Below are positions 1-6,599 of a DNA stretch of 10,333 bases, in pieces. Below the pieces are notes generated by a model. That model saw only the letters and a program-made list of their open reading frames with translations, was not told the DNA's origin and did no database searches. Each line of letters starts with the position of its first letter. Position 1 is the stretch's first letter. Both the position numbers and the translations under genes were made by a program. Source of the DNA: Actinomycetota bacterium (GTDB lineage Bacteria; Actinomycetota; Actinomycetes; Nanopelagicales; Nanopelagicaceae); NCBI GenBank assembly GCA_009699645.1, contig WLNU01000032.1, positions 1 through 10,333 on the forward strand, in the 5' to 3' direction.

Positions 1-1148
1 CCAACCTCCATTGCCTCTTTGGTGATGTCTACGCCAGCTAGTTCATAGAACTGATGCCACATCGATGGCAGGCGCTTCTTGATTATCTCTGCAGATATGC
101 GCTTAGAAACATCTAAGAAAACTCCGCCGTGCTCTGAACCCCGACCAGATTTAACCTCGGTGTTAATGGCGCGTGCAACTTCATCGCGAGGCAATAGCTC
201 TGGTGGGCGACGGTTGTTGTCCTGATCTACATACCAGCGATCTGCCTCTGCTTCATTATCAGCATACTTATCCTTAAATACATCTGGAATGTATTTAAAC
301 ATGAAACGCTCACCGAGTGAGTTAGTTAAAACTCCACCTTCACCGCGAACGGATTCAGTTACCAAAATTCCGCGCACGGATGGTGGCCAAACCATTCCTG
401 TTGGGTGGAACTGCAAAAACTCCATGTCAACAAGGTTTGCGCCGGCCTTTAATGCAAGTGCGTGCCCATCTCCTGTGCCCTCCCAAGAGTTCGATGTAAT
501 CTTAAAAGTCTTTCCAACGCCGCCAGTTGCAATAATTACAGTTGGTGCTTCAAATAAAACCTCTGCGCCAGTTTCACGCCAGTACCCGTATGCACCTGAA
601 ACTTTGCCATTCTCTTTTAGAATATCGGTGATAGTTAATTCGGCAAAGACTTTAATGTTGCTCTCCATTGAACCGTACTGCTCGCCATCTTTTTGCTGCA
701 ACGCAACGATCTTCTGCTGCATTGTGCGAATAAGTTCTAGACCTGTGCGATCCCCAACGTGTGCAAGGCGTGGATACTCATGTCCACCAAAGTTACGCTG
801 TGAAATCTTTCCCTCTTTAGTGCGATCAAATAGAGCTCCCCATGTTTCAAGCTCCCAAATGCGATCTGGGGCCTCTTTTGCATGAAGCTCGGCCATACGA
901 AAGTGACTAAGGAATTTGCCTCCACGCATTGTGTCGCGAAAATGCACCATCCAACTATCTTTCTCATTCACATTTCCCATTGATGCAGCAGCGCCACCTT
1001 CGGCCATAACGGTATGGGCCTTACCAAATAGGGATTTACAGATAATTGCTACTCGTAATCCTGATTCGCGTGCCTCAACGGCAGCGCGTAATCCCGCGCC
1101 TCCGGCACCAATTACAAGGACATCGTATGTATGGCGTTCTAGTGTCAT
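1..1148 (-). CDS. sdhA: Succinate dehydrogenase flavoprotein subunit (partial, C-terminus beyond left edge)
   Basis: Flavoprotein of complex II, which oxidises succinate to fumarate with covalently bound FAD at the cytoplasmic side of the membrane. I translated about 382 residues from the ATG at 1148. An FAD-binding GAGGAGLRAA lies at residues 14-23. The segment KAHTVMAEGG (43-52) holds the histidine expected to carry FAD (H45). FHPTG is at 247-251, RGEGG at 268-272 and the LLPRDEVAR segment around R321, matching the succinate-binding and catalytic regions of SdhA/FrdA. The family is about 580-650 residues, so roughly the last third is missing. The gene starts 14 bases after the sdhC stop, with an AAGGGA ribosome site about 9 bases before the ATG, so the two are probably co-transcribed. 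An iron-sulfur subunit (sdhB) is expected next on the left. The fumarate reductase orientation cannot be excluded, but the anchor type favours Sdh1-like succinate oxidation. Confidence 0.93.
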   Translation of the reverse strand, partial: MTLERHTYDVLVIGAGGAGLRAAVEARESGLRVAIICKSLFGKAHTVMAEGGAAASMGNVNEKDSWMVHFRDTMRGGKFLSHFRMAELHAKEAPDRIWELETWGALFDRTKEGKISQRNFGGHEYPRLAHVGDRTGLELIRTMQQKIVALQQKDGEQYGSMESNIKVFAELTITDILKENGKVSGAYGYWRETGAEVLFEAPTVIIATGGVGKTFKITSNSWEGTGDGHALALKAGANLVDMEFLQFHPTGMVWPPSVRGILVTESVRGEGGVLTNSLGERFMFKYIPDVFKDKYADNEAEADRWYVDQDNNRRPPELLPRDEVARAINTEVKSGRGSEHGGVFLDVSKRISAEIIKKRLPSMWHQFYELAGVDITKEAMEV

Positions 1149-1162
1149 AGTCGATTATCCCT

Positions 1163-1966
1163 TTAGAAGAAGTAGAAGTTAGTGATTGCACCGGATGCAA
1201 CCGCACGGGTATAAATATCGGCACCTGCAACTCCAAAGAGTGAGATCCAAGCAAAAGTAGGGTGTTTGTGATTGAGCGCTGAGATAAATGTCCATGCCTT
1301 ATAACGAACTGGATGTTTTGAGAAGTGCTTTAAACGTCCACCTACTGTGTGGCGACATGTGTGACAGGAGAGTGAGTACATCCATAACATTGATGTTGAA
1401 AATAGAAATACAAGGGTTCCAACGCTCATGTGGCCCCACTCTTTATCACCATTTCTAAAAGCCAAGATTGTGTCCCACGTTAAAATCACGTTAAAAATTA
1501 ACCCGGCATAAAAAAACCAACGGTGGCTATTTTGCAAGATTAGTGGCGCGCGGGTTTCACCTGTGTATTTTGTGTGAGGTTCAGCGACAGCGCATGCAGG
1601 TGGTGACATCCAAAAAGCACGGTAGTAAGCCTTACGGTAGTAATAACAGGTCATGCGAAAGCCGAGAGGGAAGATTAATATAAATAAAGCTGGTGAGATC
1701 CCAATACCGAAATATTGATTATTAAAGGGTTGACCAAAGATAGCTAGGGCTGTTCCTGGTTCACATGATGTAGATAAACATGGTGAATAGAAAGGAGAGA
1801 TTAAAGGCTCTGCAAAATAATACTTGTTCTCGAATGCACGAAAAGTTGCATAGATGACAAATGAGAAGAGAACGCCAAATGTAATCGCGGGTTGTAGCCA
1901 CCACTTATCTGTTCGAAGCGTGCGCTTACTGATCTTTGCGCGCGTTGGTGAAAAAACACCTGACAT
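1163..1966 (-). CDS. sdhC: Succinate dehydrogenase membrane anchor, mycobacterial Sdh1 (type F)-like SdhC
   Basis: A 267-residue polytopic membrane protein with about five hydrophobic segments (roughly 27-45, 88-107, 148-168, 180-198, 238-258). It lies directly upstream of sdhA on the same strand, the SdhC-SdhA order of the mycobacterial Rv0249c-Rv0248c operon. It is about the same length as the mycobacterial anchor and much longer than classic SdhC or SdhD. Cysteine and histidine residues are plentiful near membrane edges: C63, C68, C107, C125, H131, H148, H179 and the cluster C201-H202-C204-H206. In Mycobacterium smegmatis Sdh1 the homologous subunit holds a membrane-embedded Rieske-type [2Fe-2S] cluster, so some of these may be ligands; which ones is inference. 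The start is the ATG at 1966, preceded by a strong AGGGGG site 7 bases upstream. The role is to pass electrons from SdhA/SdhB to quinone. Identity rests on context, length and residue pattern, not on an alignment. Confidence 0.8.
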   Translation of the reverse strand: MSGVFSPTRAKISKRTLRTDKWWLQPAITFGVLFSFVIYATFRAFENKYYFAEPLISPFYSPCLSTSCEPGTALAIFGQPFNNQYFGIGISPALFILIFPLGFRMTCYYYRKAYYRAFWMSPPACAVAEPHTKYTGETRAPLILQNSHRWFFYAGLIFNVILTWDTILAFRNGDKEWGHMSVGTLVFLFSTSMLWMYSLSCHTCRHTVGGRLKHFSKHPVRYKAWTFISALNHKHPTFAWISLFGVAGADIYTRAVASGAITNFYFF

Positions 1967-1973
1967 TAAAAAG

Positions 1974-1997
1974 CCCCCTCGTAGTAAAACGTAAGGG
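1974..1997 (-). promoter_or_regulatory. sdhC ribosome-binding site with a small possible masking hairpin
   Basis: The sdhC start is preceded by AGGGGG (about 1974-1979 on the minus strand), a strong Shine-Dalgarno sequence. On the minus strand CCCT-TA-CG (1990-1997) could pair with CG-AGGG overlapping this site, giving a short interrupted stem with an 8-base loop. The ribosome site is clear; the hairpin is weak and may be chance. I could not pick a convincing sdhC promoter in 1998-2080. Confidence 0.35.
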
Positions 1998-2080
1998 TGA
2001 TTCTCCTCTTGCCCTCTACGGCTGGCTATCTAAAAGTAGAGTAAAGGGCTATGAACTCAGCCACACACATCTGAGAAAAA

Positions 2081-2166
2081 TGGCGGAGGGCGTGGGATTT
2101 GAACCCACGAAACTTTCGTTTGCCGGTTTTCAAGACCGGTGCACTCGGCCGCTATGCGAGCCCTCC
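2081..2166 (-). tRNA. tRNA-Ser(UGA)
   Basis: The minus strand folds as a class II tRNA. The acceptor stem GGAGGGC pairs with GCCCTCC, followed by discriminator G and an encoded CCA (2081-2083). The D stem is GCA/TGC. The anticodon stem CCGGT/ACCGG encloses the loop CTTGAAA, so the anticodon is TGA. A variable arm (AAAC-GAAA-GTTT) marks it as serine, and the T arm is GTGGG-TTCAAAT-CCCAC. It reads UCA and other UCN codons. It lies 48 bases after the HAD gene, in the same direction as serS. Confidence 0.96.
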
Positions 2167-2173
2167 GTGGGAG

Positions 2174-2179
2174 AGGTTA
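2174..2179 (-). promoter_or_regulatory. Possible -10 element for tRNA-Ser
   Basis: On the minus strand TAACCT lies 7 bases before the first base of the mature tRNA-Ser, which fits a -10 hexamer (TAnnnT) giving a very short tRNA leader. The -35 position holds only a T-rich stretch. Read-through from the upstream operon is an equally good explanation. Confidence 0.3.
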
Positions 2180-2214
2180 CCCGAATTAAGCGCTATCGAA
2201 AAATCGGCTAGGTT

Positions 2215-3027
2215 TTAAGCGGGAAGATCTAAGAGCTCTTCTATGATCTTTGCAACACCGTCGGCTTCACATGCCTCTGCAACCGCTTTAGCAAATAGAG
2301 GTGCATCTGGGTGGCCATCTGACATTGCATATGAACGTGCTGTCCATTCAAGCATCGAGAAATCATTGGGGTTATCGCCAAATGAAACGCAATCCTTGGC
2401 TGTTAATCCAAGTCGCTGTGCCATTATTTCAAGTGATGTCCCCTTTGAAACATTCAGTGCTGAAATTTCTATCAATGAATCTCTTGAAGTTGAGTGGGTA
2501 ACAGTTACAAGATTATGCAACTCTCGATGTGCGACCTCAACCATTTCATCGGAGGTAAATTCATGATTACTACATCTGCCTAAAATCTTTAAAGCTGGAC
2601 GCTTCATAGCCTCTTCAATTTTTTCAACACCAATATTATCCATGCCTACATCCCACCTAGGGATATAGGCAATTTCTCGTTGATAGTGATCGTTGGACTC
2701 AACTGCAAATGACATCTCAGGCATTGCTATTCTCATTCGCCGAACAACTTCTAGTTGTTCATCAATTGGAATCATCCACTCTTCAAGAACTGTGTCATTC
2801 ATTAAGTCGTACAACATCGCCCCATTGCAGCAAATTGCTGCACCAAATCCAAAGGCCTCGCGAATTTCACCCATCCAACGTGGCGGGCGACCGGTAACAA
2901 AGAAGACATGAACACCTAGATCACGTGCCCGTGTGAATACATCAATTGTGCGTTGTGAGATAACACCTTCATGAGAAACGATTGTGCCATCTAGATCTGT
3001 TGCGATTAATTTAGGACGTTTGCTCAC
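2215..3027 (-). CDS. Cof-type HAD-IIB family phosphatase
   Basis: A 270-residue cytoplasmic phosphatase of the haloacid dehalogenase superfamily. Motif I is DLDGT (D11, D13, with D11 the expected nucleophile), motif II is VTGR (T45), motif III is K195 in NVSKG, and motif IV is GDNPND at 217-222 (D218, D222). The large insert between motifs II and III (about 85-190) is the C2 cap of the IIB (Cof/YbiV/SupH-like) group, whose members usually hydrolyse sugar phosphates or other small phosphate esters. The substrate cannot be read from sequence. The start is GTG at 3027, overlapping the serS stop by four bases (GTGA), so translation is probably coupled to serS. A HAD phosphatase after serS is a recurrent arrangement in actinobacteria, for example Streptomyces. 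Confidence 0.9.
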   Translation of the reverse strand: MSKRPKLIATDLDGTIVSHEGVISQRTIDVFTRARDLGVHVFFVTGRPPRWMGEIREAFGFGAAICCNGAMLYDLMNDTVLEEWMIPIDEQLEVVRRMRIAMPEMSFAVESNDHYQREIAYIPRWDVGMDNIGVEKIEEAMKRPALKILGRCSNHEFTSDEMVEVAHRELHNLVTVTHSTSRDSLIEISALNVSKGTSLEIMAQRLGLTAKDCVSFGDNPNDFSMLEWTARSYAMSDGHPDAPLFAKAVAEACEADGVAKIIEELLDLPA

Positions 3028-4283
3028 ACCAACTCAAATCGTTCCATACCTAAAAAAGGTTGCAGAGCTGCAGGAATATTCACTGTTCCATCTGCGTTTT
3101 GGTGATTCTCCAATATCGCAACAATCATGCGTGGAATTGCAACTAATGTTCCATTTAATGTTGCTACTGACTTTGTACCATCTGCATCTTTGTAGCGAAT
3201 GTTTAAGCGGCGCGCCTGAAACTCTGTGCAGTTAGAGGTGCTCGTGACCTCGCGATAGGCGTTTTGTGTAGGAATCCACGCCTCTATGTCGAATTTACGG
3301 TTAGCACTTGAGCCCAAATCTCCCGATGCAACATCTATGACGCGATAAGGGATCTCCATCGCATTAAGGAAATCTTTCTCCCACTGCAATAAACGCTTGT
3401 GCTCTTCTTGGGCCTGATCTGGATGACAGAAGGAGAACATCTCCACTTTATCAAACTGGTGCACTCGGATAATTCCGCGAGTGTCTTTGCCATATGTTCC
3501 AGCCTCGCGACGAAAACATGACGAGTACCCGGCATATCGAATTGGAAGTTTTTCAACTGGAAGAATCTCATCCATATGAAAGGCTGCTAATGGAACTTCA
3601 CTTGTTCCAACTAAATAAAGTCCATCTTTTTCTAGGTGGTAGACATTTTCGGCAGCTTGACCTAGAAACCCTGTGCCCTCCATCGCTGATGGATTTACTA
3701 ATACAGGGGGTATTACTGGTGTAAACCCAGCCTTAAGTGCAGATGCAATCGCGTAATTAACAAGTGCAAACTCGAGCATCGCACCTGAACCAGTTAAATA
3801 ATATGAGCGCGATCCTGCGACTTTTGCGCCGCGCTCGGTATCGATTGCACCTAAGAGTTTGCCTAGCTCAACATGATCCTTCGCCTCGAAATCAAACGTA
3901 CGCGGTGTGCCAACATGTTCGATAACTACAAAATCCTCTTCCTTACCTATCGGTGCAGCGGGATCTAAAATATTAGATAGTTGCATTGCTAGATTTTTAG
4001 TTGCCTCCTCTAGCTCTGCGCGCTTGCTATCTGCATCCTTAACTCTATTGGCCAACGTTTTAGCATTTTCAAGAAGTGAGTTTTTCTCATCCCCTTTTGC
4101 GCTAGCCACGGCCTTAGATAATGTGTTTTGCTCTGCACGTAGTGTCTCGAATTCACTAAGAGCTACACGTCGAGCCTCATCGCTCTTTAAAACCTTATCG
4201 ACGATCGTGACATCTTCACCGCGGCCTTTTTGTGATGCGCGCACCACATCTGGGTTATCGCGTAAAAATTTAATGTCGATCAT
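3024..4283 (-). CDS. serS: Serine--tRNA ligase
   Basis: Charges tRNA-Ser with serine (and tRNA-Sec where present) in the cytoplasm. At 419 residues it has the usual bacterial length. The N-terminus [14 protein letters not shown] leads into a charged helical region at about 30-105, the coiled-coil arm that grips the long variable arm of tRNA-Ser. The class II catalytic core follows: the serine-binding TSE loop at 227-229, motif 2 with FRREAG (257-262), and motif 3 with NGTLVAIPR (377-385, R385). All key motifs are present. The ATG at 4283 overlaps the pheA stop (ATGA), and the gene's own stop overlaps the next start, so it sits inside a tightly coupled operon. Its substrate tRNA-Ser(UGA) lies downstream on the same strand. 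Confidence 0.98.
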   Translation of the reverse strand: MIDIKFLRDNPDVVRASQKGRGEDVTIVDKVLKSDEARRVALSEFETLRAEQNTLSKAVASAKGDEKNSLLENAKTLANRVKDADSKRAELEEATKNLAMQLSNILDPAAPIGKEEDFVVIEHVGTPRTFDFEAKDHVELGKLLGAIDTERGAKVAGSRSYYLTGSGAMLEFALVNYAIASALKAGFTPVIPPVLVNPSAMEGTGFLGQAAENVYHLEKDGLYLVGTSEVPLAAFHMDEILPVEKLPIRYAGYSSCFRREAGTYGKDTRGIIRVHQFDKVEMFSFCHPDQAQEEHKRLLQWEKDFLNAMEIPYRVIDVASGDLGSSANRKFDIEAWIPTQNAYREVTSTSNCTEFQARRLNIRYKDADGTKSVATLNGTLVAIPRMIVAILENHQNADGTVNIPAALQPFLGMERFELV

Positions 4284-5110
4284 TTGCCGGTCTTTTCTCT
4301 CGGGTATGAACCAAGGAAGCGGATGTCTTCACAGATCGCGCGTAATGCCTCGATCGTCTCCTTTACTGGGCTATCGGTCGAGTGGCCTACTGCATCAATA
4401 ATGAAATGGTAATGGCCAAGCTCTAAACCTGTGGGACGGCTTTGAATAAAAGTTAGGTTTACGTTGCGCTTTGCGAATTCGGTCAAGATATCTAATAAGG
4501 CACCGGCGTGATCGATTCCGATAAAGACAGCCAACGATGTGCGATCAAAACCCGTTGCTTTAGGCAAGGCCCCTGGTTTAGATACCAAAACAAATCGAGT
4601 AACGGCGCCTACTGTGTCCCCGATATTGTCGGCGACAACTCGTAATCCATAATGAGCAGCCGCTACTGGCGCTGCGATGGCTGCATCGAATTCGCCCCGC
4701 CCAATCGCCTCTGCCGCAGCTGCCGTTGAAGCCGTTGCAATTAATTCGGCATTGGGGTAGTTCTGGGCGATAAATGCCCGGCACTGCGCTTCGGCATGTG
4801 GATGAGTTGCAATACGTCGGATATCAACCGAGCTGTCTTTGACCATAAGTGCAAATGAGACGGGCAAGGTAACTTCACCAACTATTGATAGAGGTGTTCC
4901 TGTTGCAAGCTCGTCAAGAGTGCGTGCCACAACGCCTTCAACTGAGTTTTCAATTGGTACTAATGCAAAGTGAGCCTTGCCTACGCGAACGGCATCTAAT
5001 GCCGCAGTCACATTTGCGTAAGGGATTAAAGAGTCATTGGATGACGTAATCTTTTTAAGCGCCGCTTCGGTAAATGTTCCCTTTGGGCCAAGATATGCAT
5101 ATGTACTCAC
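4280..5110 (-). CDS. pheA: Prephenate dehydratase
   Basis: Converts prephenate to phenylpyruvate, the committed step to phenylalanine. It is a stand-alone dehydratase of 276 residues without a chorismate mutase domain, as usual in actinobacteria. The N-terminal catalytic domain starts with [13 protein letters not shown] (6-18), continues with VPIENSVEG (51-59) and contains the TRF signature at 171-173, whose threonine is essential in the family. A C-terminal ACT domain (about 190-268) has GALL (203-206) and an SRP segment (224-226) matching the ESRP phenylalanine-binding motif, here with Q in place of E. Feedback inhibition by phenylalanine is therefore likely. I take GTG at 5110 as the start because only four residues precede the conserved YLGPKG. 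It begins 3 bases after the gdpD stop and overlaps serS by four bases. Confidence 0.96.
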   Translation of the reverse strand: MSTYAYLGPKGTFTEAALKKITSSNDSLIPYANVTAALDAVRVGKAHFALVPIENSVEGVVARTLDELATGTPLSIVGEVTLPVSFALMVKDSSVDIRRIATHPHAEAQCRAFIAQNYPNAELIATASTAAAAEAIGRGEFDAAIAAPVAAAHYGLRVVADNIGDTVGAVTRFVLVSKPGALPKATGFDRTSLAVFIGIDHAGALLDILTEFAKRNVNLTFIQSRPTGLELGHYHFIIDAVGHSTDSPVKETIEALRAICEDIRFLGSYPREKTGK

Positions 5111-5113
5111 TTG

Positions 5114-5791
5114 CTAATGATACCCGAGCACCTTGCGTGCAAATGACGGATTATTTGTAATTAAAACCTCAACACCATTATCTGAACAAAAACGCATATC
5201 GTCGGCATCATCCACGGTCCACACAAAGAGTTTGCGGTGTTCGTGGGTTAGTTCAGGCTTAGAGCGCAGATATCCCACGCTTGGCCCTAGATACTGAGCT
5301 GAGGTAAATCTGCGCATGAGCCTATTAAATCGCTCCTCAAATAGGGCAACTGTTGGTTGTAGAGGATTGATCTTTCGAATATTTTCAAGGGCCAGCCATG
5401 AAAAAGACATAATCGTTATTTCAGCCACTGGATCCTCTTCGGAGATTAACTCCATAACTTTCTTTTCAACCGCACTGCCTGTTGGTACTGGGTGTTTAGT
5501 TTCAATCGCTAGCTCTTTTTTATTATCCCGAGCTAGTTCAAGAAGCTCCTCTAATAAAATAACCTCTGGGTAGTGTCGCTTAATCTGCATGTAGTTCATC
5601 TCGGCGATGCGCCCCGGGTAACTAGCCACCCTCTTCATATCGGCGTCATGCCAGAGGATTAACTGGTTATCTTTTGTAACGCGGACATCGCATTCAAAGC
5701 CATCTGCCCCATCATCGAGGGCACCCTTGTACGCACGCATGGTCATCTCAGGGAAATCTATCGATGCTCCTCGGTGCGCGTAAATCTTCAT
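5114..5791 (-). CDS. Glycerophosphodiester phosphodiesterase family protein
   Basis: Hydrolyses glycerophosphodiesters, released from phospholipids, to glycerol-3-phosphate and an alcohol. The 225-residue protein has the GDPD signature at its N-terminus: HRGA (H6, R7), then FECDVRVTKD (E33, D35) and WHD (H48), the metal and catalytic residues of the TIM barrel. The C-terminal part WTVDDADDMRF and VLITNNP is also typical. There is no signal peptide, so it is probably cytoplasmic like UgpQ, not secreted like GlpQ. It is the first gene of a gdpD-pheA-serS-HAD operon. No Shine-Dalgarno precedes the ATG at 5791; instead a -10-like TAATCT is placed for a leaderless message. A GDPD gene (glpQ1) also lies in the pheA/serS region of mycobacteria. 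Its true substrate is not shown by sequence. Confidence 0.92.
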   Translation of the reverse strand: MKIYAHRGASIDFPEMTMRAYKGALDDGADGFECDVRVTKDNQLILWHDADMKRVASYPGRIAEMNYMQIKRHYPEVILLEELLELARDNKKELAIETKHPVPTGSAVEKKVMELISEEDPVAEITIMSFSWLALENIRKINPLQPTVALFEERFNRLMRRFTSAQYLGPSVGYLRSKPELTHEHRKLFVWTVDDADDMRFCSDNGVEVLITNNPSFARKVLGYH

Positions 5792-5797
5792 GATTAA

Positions 5798-5803
5798 AGA
5801 TTA
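5798..5803 (-). promoter_or_regulatory. -10 element for the gdpD-pheA-serS operon (leaderless)
   Basis: TAATCT on the minus strand is followed by exactly six bases (TTAATC) and then the gdpD ATG, so transcription would start at the A of the start codon. No ribosome-binding site lies in the gap. The -35 region is not recognisable. Leaderless mRNAs are common in actinobacteria. Confidence 0.55.
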
Positions 5804-5811
5804 ACAGGGGT

Positions 5812-5817
5812 TAGGCT
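5812..5817 (+). promoter_or_regulatory. Possible -10 element for pstP-pknB (near-leaderless)
   Basis: TAGGCT (TAnnnT) lies 8 bases before the pstP ATG at 5826. The only G-rich tract, AGGGG at 5806-5810, is 15 bases away and too far for an ordinary ribosome site. The element faces the gdpD -10 within one 34-base spacer, so the two promoters overlap. Confidence 0.4.
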
Positions 5818-5825
5818 TACCTCTT

Positions 5826-6599
5826 ATGGGCGGCTTTTTCTTTGACAGCAGTGCGCGCTCAGCGTTGGGCTTAGTCCGAAGCGGTAATGAGGATTCGGCA
5901 TTTGTCTCTGGCTCTTTAATTGCAGTTGCCGATGGAATGGGTGGGCATGCTGGAGGAGAGATCGCATCCAAGTTAGCGATTAAGACACTCCAATCACTCA
6001 CACCAATGCTCACTGATACAACTATTGATCCTGACTCAACAGAGGATTTACTACTTAACTCACTTCATACAATCGACTCTGAAATTGGAGAGTATGCGCG
6101 CGAGGCGATAGAGCTGCGCGGAATGGGAACAACATTGACGGCGTTATTGGCCCACAATGACACGATTGCACTATTACATGTTGGAGATTCCCGTTGTTAT
6201 CGTTTGCGTGGAAATACTTTCGAACAGTTAAGCAATGACCATACTGTGGTGCAAGAACTAATAAACCAAGGTGCAATTACTGCAACAGAGGCAGTGGATC
6301 ACCCTCAACGCTCGGTTTTAACACAAGCTCTTATGGGCGATGGAAATATTGTCCCTCTTCTACAAATCTATGCGGCACAAGAAAATGATAGATATCTACT
6401 CTGTAGTGATGGTTTATCAGCAGTTCTCACAGAGAAAGAGATTAAAGCTCTTCTAAAAAAGAGTGATAAAGAGGCGGCGATAAAGGCCCTCATTGATGCT
6501 ACGTATATTCAAGGGGCCCCAGATAACATCACGATAGTTATCGCCGATCTCACGCGCCAACAAGTGAATGCAAACGAAGTTTTAGGGGCGGCTCTGTGA
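5826..6599 (+). CDS. pstP: PP2C-family Ser/Thr protein phosphatase
   Basis: Removes phosphate from serine and threonine residues and counteracts the kinase encoded next door. The 257-residue protein contains the PPM/PP2C motifs in order: GLVRSGNEDS (15-24), the metal-binding DGMGGH (36-41), GMGTT (99-103), VGDSR (119-123), NDH (137-139), SDG (194-196, D195) and GAPDNITIVI (230-239, D233). Mycobacterial PstP is about 514 residues, with a membrane helix and an extracellular part after the catalytic domain. This one stops just after the catalytic domain and has no hydrophobic helix, so it should be cytoplasmic. The ATG at 5826 fits the family start, which lies about 10-15 residues before GLVR. 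It overlaps pknB by four bases (GTGA), indicating one operon and balanced synthesis of kinase and phosphatase. Confidence 0.94.
   Translation: MGGFFFDSSARSALGLVRSGNEDSAFVSGSLIAVADGMGGHAGGEIASKLAIKTLQSLTPMLTDTTIDPDSTEDLLLNSLHTIDSEIGEYAREAIELRGMGTTLTALLAHNDTIALLHVGDSRCYRLRGNTFEQLSNDHTVVQELINQGAITATEAVDHPQRSVLTQALMGDGNIVPLLQIYAAQENDRYLLCSDGLSAVLTEKEIKALLKKSDKEAAIKALIDATYIQGAPDNITIVIADLTRQQVNANEVLGAAL

Noticed and set aside
289..885. Long plus-strand open frame opposite sdhA
   Set aside because: It is antisense to a clearly conserved SdhA reading frame; its product has no recognisable motif and is a mirror of codon bias.
2026..2070. 14-codon minus-strand open frame upstream of sdhC, a possible leader peptide
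   Set aside because: No Shine-Dalgarno, no run of regulatory codons and no attenuator stem; such short frames are expected by chance.
1936..2211. Plus-strand open frame spanning the sdhC start and tRNA-Ser
   Set aside because: It crosses a well-folded tRNA gene and the sdhC N-terminus on the opposite strand, with no ribosome site.
2167..2214. Terminator between the HAD gene and tRNA-Ser
   Set aside because: The only dyad (CGA-TTTT-TCG) has three base pairs; too weak to call.
4798..4806. One-mismatch DnaA box (TGTGGATGA) inside pheA
   Set aside because: About two single-mismatch 9-mers are expected by chance in a window of this size, and it is isolated inside a coding region.
4284..5825. 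T-box or riboswitch controlling pheA-serS
   Set aside because: The genes overlap or abut, and only 34 bases precede the first gene, so there is no leader to hold such an element.
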